DNA from: Nemophila menziesii
Lineage: Eukaryota; Streptophyta; Magnoliopsida; Boraginales; Hydrophyllaceae
Assembly: GCA_029959085.1 (NCBI GenBank)
Contig: JARWIR010000001.1
Coordinates: 71,238,899 to 71,302,898, forward strand
Direction: 5' to 3'
Length of the DNA stretch: 64,000 bases
Shown: positions 1 through 10,759 of the stretch, in pieces
How positions within the stretch are numbered: the first letter of the stretch is position 1
Layout: the number at the start of each line of letters is the position of its first letter
Notes under the pieces: model-generated
The model's input: only the letters and a program-made list of their open reading frames with translations
What the model was told of the DNA's origin: nothing
Database searches by the model: none
Made by a program: the position numbers and the translations under genes

Positions 1-1468
1 AAGAGGGAATATCATAAGTTAAGAATGAACCTTGTAAAAATTTAAAAGGTTGTGACTTAATCGCTAACAATTTTATCCGGTTGTGACATAACCGGTAAAA
101 GTCTTGGAACTTTTTAAGCTGTGGTTTAGCCTAAAAAACCTCATTGTATTTGTTTATACCTCACCGTTGAGAGATATCAAGGAGCTTATTAAAGAAGTTT
201 GAAAATCGTACCAGGATGGCCCTAAGTAGTGTATGTAGTAAAACCAAACCACTTGGATGATTAATCCTTTACTTGAGGAAGTTTTCATTAGGGAAGTATT
301 CAAGATGGCATGATATTATTATATTTATTAGACTAACTAACACTTTGAATGTTTGATGAGGCGAAACCCGCTTAAGGTTGACACTAGAGAGAAAAGTAAA
401 TGAACTCTATAACAAGTTATTTTTGAAGTACAAAAATTTAAATAAAAAATATATAATATATTCAATTAGAATCGAACATAATTATATTTTTTAACTTTTT
501 AAATATCTAGTAACACAAACCATGAAAATGATATTAATTTTAAAAAAAGGTTTACACGACGTCGTTTTCCATTTGTAAGTATAAATCACGTTATCAAACC
601 CTATTTCTATCTTTACGCCGTTGTTTACTCCTCTTCCTTGACCTTATCATATATTTACAACTTTTTCCATATTCTCTGTATGCTCCAATCCTATTCGCAT
701 TTCACAACAGATCGATGCTCATTGCATTTCATGTAACTATTCTTGCAGATTTCTATTTTTTAATCGTGGCCAATAGTAATTATTTCTTAATAGATAATGT
801 TTTTTTAATTTATATGTTCCTTTATGAGTAAATTTATGTGATATGGTTTCATTCAATTCCTCTTGCCTAATTTTTCTATTGAATAATATATATTTATAAG
901 GCTGTTGTGTTCATGAATGAAGATTTTAGGAAAAAATGTGATTTATTTATGTATAAGGAATTTGGTAGATAAGTTATATTTTGTAGCTTACTCTGTAGAT
1001 AAAATACAGTAAATGTACAAATGATGAAGGGATTGTATAAATTGAAATGTAAATTACGTGTGTACATTCGAGTCGAGGTATTTTAATTTTGTGCACTCGT
1101 GCATAGCCGAAACTTTCTGAAACTTTTTATACATAATTAGGATTAAAAAATTAATATTTATTTTTAGCTTAAGTTTACATTTTTTGAGGCGGTTGCAAAT
1201 TATATACAAAATTTTTATTAGGATCAATGAGTATATATAGTGAGCATATTAACTTAGCTGATTCTCTTACATGGTGGAGATAAATCATTATATTTATGGG
1301 TTTGAAAGAAATATGAGGATTCTAATAGTTATAGACTATTCACTATTGTAATAACTATAATGAATAATCCTTCTATCTTTGTGATTGAGTTGCATTATAA
1401 ACCATATTAGTTTTATAATCTTGAAATTGATTCAGATCTTAGAAAATTTATTGCATAATATTTTTCAG
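1..1468. other. Non-coding lead-in to the NTase pseudogene
   Basis: AT-rich, without a supportable gene. It precedes the first recognisable NTase exon and may be the source gene's 5' region and intron, since the first exon seen starts directly after a tttttcag acceptor. Equivalent sequence stands before the exons in units B and C. Short ORFs here are not shared between units. Confidence 0.6.
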
Positions 1469-2530
1469 TTATTCCCATACGGGTCAGTACCATTGAAAAC
1501 CTATCTCCCTAATGGAGATATGAATTTAACATACTTTGATGGGCCAAAGACGGAAGATATAATAGCTAATGGAATGGTCTCTGTGCTTGAAAAAAATGAC
1601 CAGAACGGATCTTCAGAGTTTCGTGTCACCGATATACAAGTCATCAATGCTGAGGTACTTTAATTAGCTTTAGAAACCCTAATATTAAAATAAAAATATA
1701 TTCCTCTTTATCTCAAGCTCCTCTCTTATAATTGATGTGCAGGTGAAAATCATCAAGTGTATTGTGCAGAAGACTGTGGTTGATATTTCGGTTAGTCAAA
1801 TAGGCGGTGTATGTACTCTATGCTTCCTTGAGCAGGTAATTACTTCTCTTCTTCTAGTTACATAATATTATTTAATTAATTTCTAGATATTTGGATTCAC
1901 TAATTCTATGTTATGTATTTTGCATGTTGATCGTCTAATTGGGAAGGATCATCTCTTCAAATGTAGCATAATTTTTATTAAGGTTTGTGCTACTATGAAA
2001 GTCACATACTCGGGGCCCACCATGGTTTAATCTCAACCTATGGCCTAGAAACTCTAGTGTTGTATATATTTCACTTATTCCATTTAACACTAGATGGCCC
2101 CTTAGCTATGAGTAAACTCTCATCATTGTATATTTTACAAATTTTATTGATCTAATTACTGTTATGGATTTCTATTAGGTTTTGTACAAATTTCTAGACT
2201 ATTTTAGCAAGTTTGACTAGGATAATACTGTGCCAGTTTAAAGGGTCCCGTCTCTATATCCTCTTTACCAGAAATCGTGGGTAATTCATACTCTCTTAAA
2301 ACAATCACCCAGTTTATGGTTTATAAACAATGTATATATACAATTAACTTTTTTTGTTTATCTTTTCCAGTTGAAAGACCCGAAAATGATGGTGGTTATT
2401 TGCTTCTTAGCAATGATTTTCTTCAAAGTTGTATCAACTTATTCTCGGCTCCTACTAGAGACTCACATTCACGCTCATTTCAAAAAAAAATTGAATATAG
2501 TCGATCCATTACTAGAACACAATAATCTTG
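1469..2530 (+). pseudogene. PAP/OAS1-type nucleotidyltransferase gene fragment, copy A
   Basis: Five consecutive exons of a plant nucleotidyltransferase with a PAP/OAS1 substrate-binding domain (TRF4-like non-canonical poly(A) polymerase relatives) can be followed. They are 1469-1654 (FPYGSVPLKTYLPNGD), 1743-1835 (VKIIKCIVQK through GGVCTLCFLEQ), about 1930-2104, 2179-2280 and 2371-2530 (LNIVDPLLEHNNLG). The first two keep AG/GT borders. Damage: the exon-3 acceptor reads gcat where unit C has gcag, its donor GT is AT, exon 3 is out of frame after a short indel, and exon 4 has an in-frame TAG plus a 1-nt loss relative to unit B. The N-terminal catalytic exon and the C-terminus are absent. At 2531 the sequence switches abruptly to LTP upstream DNA. 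Family assignment rests on recalled conserved phrases, not a search. Confidence 0.82.
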
Positions 2531-3000
2531 GAAGTGTGGTAGTAGGGTTGAGTAGAAGGTTGTCGTGTAAGCGTTTATATAGGGCTGAAAATGCTAAAAG
2601 ATCACAGATACATATAGTTGGTAGTTGTGGTTATTTGAGCCTTGATATTGGTATTAATCAGTACTATGTGTATGTATGAATATAGCTATGTTAATGGTAG
2701 GTATATATATATCATTGCCCTTAAAAGAGTTAATAAGCATATAGTCACAATAAAGAATTTAAAGGTTGATAGTTTGTCTCTTTGATAGGGAGTAACACTT
2801 ATGGAATTGTGGAATTTTAAGATCTAATTCTACTGGTATGGAAAAGAGTGTTGATATATATATATAAATTAAACCGATTGATAAATCATTTTCAATCAAA
2901 CAATATTACATCGCACATCTTCAAAGACCTGATCCATAAAGAGGAAATGATTTTCGTCTTTAATGAACGGACAGTGTCGACGGGCCACGCGTTTCGTTGG
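2531..3000 (-). promoter_or_regulatory. Ectopic copy of the LTP promoter, antisense to the NTase exons
   Basis: From gaagtgtggtagtagg at 2531 to the CACTA-1 end at 3001 the sequence matches the region upstream of the LTP gene (16834-17361), in the same orientation. It includes the TATA box (reverse complement of 2573-2582, CTATATAAAC) and the expected start-site region, but not the LTP start codon. Transcription from it would run leftward, antisense through the NTase exons. A short AT run (2854-2866) marks the place where unit C has long AT tracts. Confidence 0.8.
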
Positions 3001-3264
3001 CACTAGCGGGTATTTTAAAAAAATCACAAGTCTTTTAAGAAGAAAAATTATCATCTACAAAGATATATGTCATTAATGACGACATATCATTTCAAAAGAT
3101 ATCATTCGCAATAATTTATTTTTTATTTTGAATAGTTAAACAAAATTTGTCGTCTTTACTGGTTTCGTCTTTCGATAGAAATTTTGTTGTCTTGAAAGAG
3201 GTCATTCTCAAATACTTATAATGTCATTACAGACGATCAAATTTGTCTCTAAAGATACAATGTG

Positions 3265-3983
3265 TTTTATTTGTATAAACCAGTTAAATAATATAATAAC
3301 TAATGCAAAGATAAAATAAAAGTAAATAAATAAATAACTTTACTTGTCGAGGCTCGGATTGGATCTGATGTCTCTAAGGTATTTAGGCCACGTACCGGTG
3401 TCTTACGTTTTTTTGGCTTCAATCTCCAGGATACAACGACAAAACTATTCAAAAGAAACTGACACATGAATTATAAAGAAATTCAACGAACTTAAAAAAA
3501 GTTGCTTCTTTCTATCTCTCTCTTTCTTATAATATTAATGTTTGATGCTTTAAAAAAATGAAAAAAGAAAATGGTTTAGTTGGACAACTATTTATAGAAG
3601 ATGAAAAGGTGGCTTGGCAAAGAGATTTGATGTTTCATTTGAAGAAACGTTATATTAGAAGACACAACGTTTACTAAAAAGGAGCAAAGCATGGCTGATC
3701 CAGATGGTATAAAACACTGGCCCAAAAGGCCACTAGGTTGGAGGTTTAGGTTTGAACCCCCAGCCTAGTAGTTTTTTTTGCTTTGCTTTCTTTTCAATTC
3801 TTCAAATACTATGACTCGATTTCTCATTCAAATTCAAATGATTTTAACCTGATAAACATATTACGTTAATGTTTACAACTATAATAAACGTTTCAATATT
3901 CGAATCATGTCTTTAAATTGAGTCACTGACTATCATCGTAAACATGGTCATCACTTGGGAAAAGTCTCATTTGACCAACAGTT
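3265..3983. other. About 715-bp non-coding block inside CACTA-1, with a SINE-like piece
   Basis: Present in this copy and its equivalents in units B and C, absent from the second CACTA-1 copy of unit A, where aaagatac (18734 region) joins directly to the ggtcatt segment. Within it, about 3690-3780 resembles a tRNA-derived SINE head: a GGTTTGAACCCC stretch like an internal box B, followed by a T-run. No coding sequence is supportable in the rest. Confidence 0.45.
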
Positions 3984-4443
3984 ACATGGTCATTTGAGAA
4001 GAAAGGTATTATCTTTAGGAACGAAAAAATGTCCTCTCTAATTAGAAACGCGTAATAAATGCATTGGCTGGTTGAAATAGTCATTAACACCTTATACACC
4101 TTATTAATTCCCCAATCCCAAACCCTACTCCAAATTAGTGCCACCAGATCTCTTCCTACCGCCACGCGGTCTTTGAAACAATATCCTGGGAGGATCGCAA
4201 CCTCCACCTACACGTGTGGGGTTCTCTTCAACAAAAAATTATCTGCTAATCTTACCAAAATTAGGTATTTTTTGAATTTCAATATTTTTAAATTCTTTTC
4301 ATTTTATATATGTAACTGTTCAGACTTATAATACAACTATTTATTGTGTAACAACGTGTTAACTTTAGATAATAGGTAAATTTTTATATAACCGTTATAA
4401 TCCCGAATTTGGTTATAATTAATATATAGGTTTATTATAGACA

Positions 4444-6068
4444 ATGAATCCGGTCGATAAGAGAGTTTGAACTAAATTTAATAATTATTGTCCTAGTAAC
4501 TTTTTGTTGGGTGTGGGAGATTTTATAATTTTTGTGGAAAATCAAATGGGTAGAATGGGTCGAATGTTTTGTCTATGAAATCGTTGTATCGTAGAAATGG
4601 TATAAAGGTGTTACAAGCCGATATTTTAATGTCTGGGTTTTTGTCAACATATGAAGTTTAACTAAAATATGGTGATATAGAAAAAATCCATGTGAATACC
4701 TCTACTCGTATTGTAAATAATTTAATGATGGACATATCAAATAATTTGAGGCCGAGTATTAATATCGAGATGGGTGACGAGAATAATCCAAGGACAAAAA
4801 TTGTGGTTGTTTTGACGCTTTGTTTGAAGAAATGGAGATCAAATTATAAAATGGGTCTATGGTAATGGGTTTGTTGAATTTTATTGCCATGTTTATTCAC
4901 ATCAAGGTCATGAACAAGTCGACAAACACCTCCTTCACCGAACTTCTTCAATTGTTGTATCGTGTTTTCTATGAAGGTCATACTTTGCCTAATTCGTATA
5001 AGGAGTGCAACAAAAAGCTAAAAAGTTTGGGTATGGGATACATTACGATCAATGTGTGTTTAAATGATTTGTTTTGTATTGTATAGAAAATGAAATACTC
5101 GAGAAGTGTCCAGTGCATGGTGAATCTAGGCGGGATCCAGAGAAGGTGAAGAATGTTCCACATAAGAAACTGCATAATTTTCCCATTGCGCCAAGATTAC
5201 ATAGAATATTCGCATCGAGACACATCACAAAATACATTATTTGGCACCACACCCAAAATAGTACATATGAAGATGTGGTTAGTCATCCAGTTGAACTAGT
5301 TGGAAATTTTTTGACAAGTGGAAACTTGAGTTTGCTAGTGAACCGTGTAATGTACGATTGGGTTTGGGTTTCGATGAGTAATGTCCTTTCTCTATGCATA
5401 AAAAACCATATAACATGTGGCCAGTTTTATTAACAATCAACAATTTATCGACATGGTTATGCATGATAAGAATCCATATTTATGCTTACTTTGTTGACTT
5501 CCAGTTCACGTATACCGGGTAAAGATATGGATGTCTTTCTCCGTCATATTATTGATGAGTTGGAAATGTTGCGAGCTATAGGGATCCTTATTTATGATGT
5601 TTTTACTCATTTAAAATTCGTAGTGAAGTTTTATGTGTTTTTTAGATTAATGATTACCCAACTAGGTCATACACTTTGGGATGGTCAGGTGAAGGTCACA
5701 AAGCTTTACCCGAATACATGGATTATGTACCATCCTCACGAGTGAGTAAAGGTGTTGTGTATTTTGGTCACATATAGTATGTATCTATTCAATGTCAATT
5801 TAGAGGAGACATATCCTCGTACATTATTTCCGAGCATAGGGCCCCCAAGGAAACATCGCCATGCCGATATTCAAAGCATTAGATTGGTTTCCTATTGCGT
5901 TTCCCGGTAAACACAAGGACTTTATTGGAATGGCGAGTAAGAAAATAGGTACTCGGGAGTTTAACTAGAAGAAAAAGAGTATTTTCTATCGTTTACCTTA
6001 TTGTTCAAAAACTTGTTGAAACATAACATCGACGTTATGCATTGTGAAAAGAATGTGTGTGATAGTCT
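4444..6068 (+). pseudogene. CACTA-1 TNPD transposase, 5' two-thirds, broken
   Basis: Starts at ATGAATCCGGTC, the position from which the related copy at 19198 reads NPVNKRAWIKLDNY. The copy follows the plant TNPD (Transposase_21) order: N-terminal Transpos_assoc-like region, a KCPVHGESRRDPEKVKN segment, the HPVE/W-F-DKW block, a PGKDMDVFLRHIIDELE block, and last the NIDVMHCEKNVCDSL region, cut at 6068. Multiple stops and frameshifts scatter these pieces over different frames (for example 5074-5433 and 5482-5745). It cannot encode a transposase. Confidence 0.8.
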
Positions 6069-6974
6069 TCAAGGTTCACTAACAAACTCAAGATGTAACT
6101 AAACAAGTCTCTTCCAACTATCACCATCAACCGGATGACACAACACATCTGGATCTGTACTCTTCCGTGTACGGTGCCAAATCATATTTTTGGCAGTGTG
6201 TCTCGAAGCATAAAGTCGCTGCAACCTCAAGGTAATCGGGATGCGCTACTTTCAGACCCTTCTTCGGGTCCTATTTGGATTCATTACATACTTGACACTT
6301 ATCGAGGAACTCATTCTCCTTGTAAAATAAAGCACAGTCGTTCACGCAAACATCGATGGTAGTGTACCCTATACCTAAACTTTTTAACTTTTTGTTGCAC
6401 TCCTTGTATGACTCGGGCAAGGTATGAGGTTTGGGCAACACGCGACACAAAAGTTAAAGCAACTCGGTGAAAGATGTGTTAGTCCACTTGTTCTTCACCT
6501 TCACGTGCATTAGCTTTGCGATGAATTTAATGAACTTATTACTGTACAACCTGGGTATAAATCAGTCTCAAATTCCTCAAACATAGTTTCGAGACTGCCA
6601 CGTGTTAAATTGTTCAAGTCTATCATCTCGGTGTCACCTGAATGTCCACCACCCTTGTAATTAGGTCTCAAATCTTCATAGACATTCAATATTTTATTTT
6701 CTACATATCGATTCTTGTGGATTTCATCGTTCTCACCATGCTTTGTCCAAATCTCATACGTGGATAAAAAACCCAAATTGTAAAAGATGTGACCTAACCT
6801 TGTCCACGTTATACCGACGATAATTCGAACACCCATTACACCGACAAAACAAAGTTTCTTTAAAATCATCTTTTTTTTTTGAGAAAATGAAAGAAATTCT
6901 TCTATCCCCTTAACAGATTCACGCAAAACACGATGAGTGGTTTTAATCCAACTTTTATCAATACCTGAAGCCAT
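6069..6974 (-). pseudogene. CACTA-2 TNPD transposase, N-terminal part, broken
   Basis: The start MASGIDKSWIKTTHRVL and later YEIWTKHGE are hallmarks of the N-terminal region of plant CACTA transposases. The first 154 codons (6974-6510) are open, then frameshifted sequence can be followed through an ESYKECNKKLKSLGIGYTTI-like stretch and an HPVDGDSWKRL block to the junction at about 6069. The catalytic middle and the rest are missing. In unit C the equivalent is further split by one extra T in a homopolymer near 51127. Confidence 0.8.
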
Positions 6975-7369
6975 CCTCTATTACCAATATAATCAACTAC
7001 CAATATAAAAGAATACAAAATAAATATTTCATTTGTTCATTTATTTCTATTACAATACTACATCATATAGAATATAAAATTAAAACATGTTTCTAACAAC
7101 CTAGTAATACTATTCAACATTAACTACACAATTGTAATCAGATAAAAGAAATTTTAAAAAGTTTTATTGAAGAAAAAAATGCATAATTTTGGGCAAAATT
7201 GGTTGGAGAAATTGATAATTGAGTAGGTCCCGCGTTGTTGATTGGCTCGAGAAATCTTTTCCACGTGTTGAAATAATATTTGATGATGATTTGTGGGAAA
7301 AAATTAAGAGAGTTTTGAGAGAATAATGGAGAAGTTATAAAATAATGGGCAATGAGGATCCCAATTCGC

Positions 7370-7740
7370 AAGCAACTGTAATAAATACGTTACAAGCATT
7401 CGTGACTACACAACTAGTCACTGAATATGTACAAGTAGTTGCTATTAATGACTATTAACGACTACAAAAGTCGTTGTAAAATGCTAAAGGTCATTTGCGA
7501 CTACTTATGTCGGTGAACAAAAATAATTAAAAATTAAAAGAATACTAGTGACTACATACACAACGTTTACGACTACTTCAAGTAGCCAATAAAAACAAAA
7601 TGTAATTATGACTAATTATGTAGTCGACAAAGATGTAAATTAGTCGTAAAAAATAAGTTGTCGATAAAGAGGTATCTTTAGCGACTACAGTTAAGTAGTC
7701 GGGGATGATTTAGTCGCTAGAGATCACGCGTGTAGTAGTG
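7370..7740 (-). repeat. CACTA-2 subterminal repeats
   Basis: More than ten copies of GACTAC/GTAGTC and TAGTCG variants, in both orientations, lie between the terminus at 7740 and about 7390. Such short repeats are the usual transposase-binding sites next to CACTA ends. They differ from the GTCGTCTT-type repeats of CACTA-1, supporting two distinct families. Confidence 0.7.
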
Positions 7741-8398
7741 TGTAATGATTAACAATAATGGGGAATTTAATGGTTTTATTATACAATTGATTTTAAGATT
7801 ATTTTATTAGTATTTTAATCTTTTCTATTTCAGTTCTTTATTTTTTTCTTTTTCTTCTTCTTCCCCGCTCATTTTCTTCTTCGTGATACATCATCACCAT
7901 AACCATGAGACTCCATTACTGTAATGCAAAGTGAATGCAAAACTTCACTGCATCATTTCCTTTGTTCTCTTCTTCTTCTTCTTCTTCTTCTTCTTCTTCT
8001 TCTTCTTCTTCATGATACATCATCACCATATCCATGAAGCTTTATAACTTCCCATCATGACACCACTACACAAGCGCCGTATTGCACAAGCGAAACAATT
8101 ACCCTTATCATTACCTTTAACAAACACCAATTACAACCATCGATTCAACAAACCCATCAGCCGATTCACAGAATTCACAAAATTAAATGCTTTAAACTCC
8201 AACTATACCCACTCTATCTCTCCAGTGCATCCATTCGCATCAAATTATTTCTCAACCATAAACAAAAGAACCATATTCCTATATTAGCTTTAAAATATAG
8301 GTAAATAAAATATACAATTCTCACTGTTCTTCATCCAATAAATTACGAACGAGTACTACTACTTGATTCGATATTATATTTATTAGTGATAATATATA
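7741..8398. other. Non-coding stretch with a (CTT)n microsatellite
   Basis: Pyrimidine-rich. Contains (CTT)n at about 7967-8011; the unit C counterpart near 52224-52257 is shorter, so this tract is length-variable. A 76-codon ORF at 8057-8287 is not supported as a gene (see rejected list). Confidence 0.6.
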
Positions 8399-8646
8399 CT
8401 ACCTCAATTCCATTATGAGTGATGTTTTATATCTTTTCACACATATTAAGAAATTTAAAAAATAGGAATATTTAGTTAAAAATGACCAATATATCCCTAC
8501 CTATAACAACGAAAAAATGTAAATGTTTAATTGTTGAGAATTTTATAGGAAAAATTCATTCATTTTATATTGAAACTTTAAATGTGATATATATTATTGA
8601 ACACTATTTTTGTACTATAGTGTCCATAATTATGGAATGGGGGTAA
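8399..8646. mobile_element. Stowaway-like (Tc1/mariner) MITE
   Basis: 248 bp flanked by TA dinucleotides (8397-8398 and 8647-8648). The left end CTACCTCAATTCCATTATGA and the right end, read on the other strand, TTACCCCCATTCCATAATTA form imperfect terminal inverted repeats of the CTCCCTCCATTCCA type. No coding capacity. Present in both A and C, so older than their duplication. Confidence 0.65.
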
Positions 8647-8982
8647 TACATAGGTAGGTAACTAAAACTGTTGTTATTTTTCTTTAAATGATAGTAATCA
8701 CCAGTTATTCAAAAAGCTTCATAAAATTGATAGTAAAGAAATATAAAAACCATCCAACATTCCAATAATTGAATAACCGATCCATTCAATTCAATTAACT
8801 AATTTAATCCATTTATTTCTTGGATGCTTTGTTATTTTCAGTTTGGAATGTTATTATTAAAAAAGTGATGGATATGAGATGTATGAAGGAGAAATGGTGG
8901 TTATGATTAATAGGTGTGGTGATGATGGTGGTATAGAATGTGTGAGTGTGGTGATAGTAAAGGTGGGATATGAACTAAATTT

Positions 8983-9627
8983 TTTTTTTAGTTGAAGGAA
9001 GCATATATATTGAAAAACTTCAAGTTACAAGTTAACCTATCCCTAAGGGATCAAAATCACAAAACAATAGTCTTGCTAATTGAGGAGGTGGAAAAAATTC
9101 CAAAGGCTAAACAAGGCACCTTTAAGCACTTGTTTAGCCACCCAATCAGCAGCTCGGTTTTTAGATCTCCTCACATAGGAGATTTTAATCCTATACTTAA
9201 TTTTACACTTAAGAATGTAATTGACTAAGTTCAGAATATTACAGTACACTTTGCTACCAAAATACACTTGATTAACTAACACTAAGCTATCACTCTCTAT
9301 TTCCACTGAGCCAGGAGGTAAAACAGACGCCATAGCACAAGTTTGAGCCATCTCTCTTGCCTCTGCTTCAAGAATTGAGTTAGCCTTCATATCCCTAGCA
9401 AAACCATCCACCATGCTACCTGTAGAATCACGAGTTATACAAGCATATGAGATTTTATTTTTATCAATAACAAAAGAGGCATCACAATTAATTTTAAGTA
9501 AACCAGATGGAGGTGGTTTCCATTTCTCAACTCTGTCCTCTCTAAAGTTCAAGCCTTGAGTTACAGAGTTTGAATTATCATTCCCAGAATAAAAAGCAAC
9601 ATTAGAACCAATTGATTTTTTGATTTT
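8983..9627 (-). mobile_element. 5'-truncated LINE (645 bp) with target-site duplication
   Basis: Bounded by a 15-bp direct repeat, atatgaactaaattt, at 8968-8982 and 9628-9642. A T-run at the left end is the poly(A) tail of a minus-strand insertion. The body holds only the terminal RNase H-like domain of a non-LTR retrotransposon, consistent with 5' truncation during target-primed reverse transcription. Also in unit C (53229-53873), so it predates the duplication. Confidence 0.8.
9076..9627 (-). pseudogene. RNase H-like domain of a truncated LINE
   Basis: Open from the right edge of the LINE stub to the stop at 9076, with no ATG needed at its start. WKPPPSGLLKINCDASF, the central EAEAREMAQ, ESDSLVLVNQV and the final RSKNRAADWVAK form the RVT_3-type RNase H fold with its Asp, Glu and Asp positions (D of NCDAS, E of EAEA, D of ESDS). 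This fold is common at the C-terminus of plant LINE ORF2 and in stand-alone plant genes. The flanking duplication and poly(T) favour a retrotransposon stub over a gene. Copy C differs by a few residues and a small indel. Confidence 0.75.
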
Positions 9628-9642
9628 ATATGAACTAAATTT

Positions 9643-10519
9643 GATATATGTAGATTGAGAAGAGTGGGAAAGAGAAGTGTGAAGAAGACGATAAGGGGAT
9701 AGAAAAATTAATCCTAAACTACGGTGGTGGGGTAGCGTAGGTGTTTAAAAAAAATTATGTATATAACTAAAAATAGTACAATTAACGGTAAAATATAATG
9801 GTGTTAAACGCGAAAACTGACGTCCACCAAAAATGAAATTCGAGTATCACGTAGGTAACGTAAAAAATTCAAGTACCATTTGAAAAAATGACCATAGAGG
9901 ATAAAAATAAAAAATTCTCTAAATTTATTTTATTACCATTTAGTCTCTACTTAATCCCTAGATCTGTCTCGTAGTAAACTAAAACTACCAAAGGTGTGGG
10001 TAGTTAGTTTCAATTAAATGCTATTATTGTTTGCAATCAAATGAATTTATTTGAAGTTTATAGTACTGTACTAGTTCATTGGTCTCAACTCTCAACCACA
10101 TATTAGTTTTTGTGGTCTATACTGATAAATTCAAATGTGAATAAACATGAGATTAGGTCACTATACATGTAGAGTAGTTTTTTTTGTTCGGTTAAGAGAC
10201 TTGTATTATAAAAGAAACGAAAATTAACTATTACAAGATCAGAGAAGAAAACAGAAGGCAAAGAGTGATAGAAAACAAACACTATCACTATAATTATAAA
10301 TATTTAAGTTCCTTCTCTAAAAATCATCATTCCAGGGATTTTTAGTTGTCAACTTTTTCAAATATTCAAGAAATTTTTAGGACCTGAGTTTGAACTCCAT
10401 GTGCCAGGAATTCATCAACATATCTAGAACAAGTTCATTTCTGAACTATTATTTTGATTATCATTATTTTTTAATGATGTTGGGTTCAGTTAACGCAGTT
10501 TCATCATAACTACGTATCA
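9643..10519. other. Non-coding, no feature seen
   Basis: AT-rich sequence shared with unit C (53889-54765). I see no gene, terminal repeat or RNA. It ends at the LINE target site. Confidence 0.6.
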
Positions 10520-10759
10520 AATTCCAGTTACTTCTTTATCTTTTTTTTTTTGGTCAGCAAGCCCAGCCAATTTTATATCATTAAGAACAAACCAGTCCAG
10601 TACAAAGCCCATTATAGAGGGCCCAACTATTACAACTCACATCGGTCCAAAAGACCAAAACATAATAAAACAAAACAGACATTTTGACTCTCTACTTTCA
10701 GACAAAATAAACAAGTACAACCATATCTACTTTTGCCCTAATTAACCTCTCTCTTCAAT

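Larger units (their letters stand above)
3001..6068 (+). mobile_element. CACTA-1, left part (En/Spm superfamily)
   Basis: Begins with CACTAGCGGG, a typical CACTA terminus, followed by about 260 bp rich in short repeats built on GTCGTCTT/AAGACGAC, as expected of subterminal transposase-binding repeats. Transposase (TNPD) sequence follows from 4444. The element stops at about 6068 inside the transposase, where the inverted CACTA-2 begins. I could not find a matching right terminal repeat; the missing transposase part appears at 25667-26760, on the other side of the LTP block. Confidence 0.82.
6069..7740 (-). mobile_element. CACTA-2, 5' part, inverted relative to CACTA-1
   Basis: On the minus strand it begins at 7740 with CACTACTACACGCG, a CACTA terminus unrelated in sequence to that of CACTA-1. 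Subterminal repeats follow, then the transposase start at 6974. It ends at about 6069, tail to tail with truncated CACTA-1. No right-hand terminus is present. Unit C carries the same junction, so the fusion predates the A/C duplication. Confidence 0.8.

Noticed and set aside
2371..2679. 102-codon ORF as a functional NTase/LTP-promoter fusion protein
   Set aside because: The second half is translated promoter DNA, the ORF starts mid-exon and partly runs in the wrong frame. The fusion is interesting as DNA, not as a protein.
8057..8287. 76-codon ORF conserved in unit C (52302-52532) as a small gene
   Set aside because: The nucleotide changes I can see between copies all alter the amino acid, with no silent ones, and no known motif is present. 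Looks like chance in young duplicated DNA.
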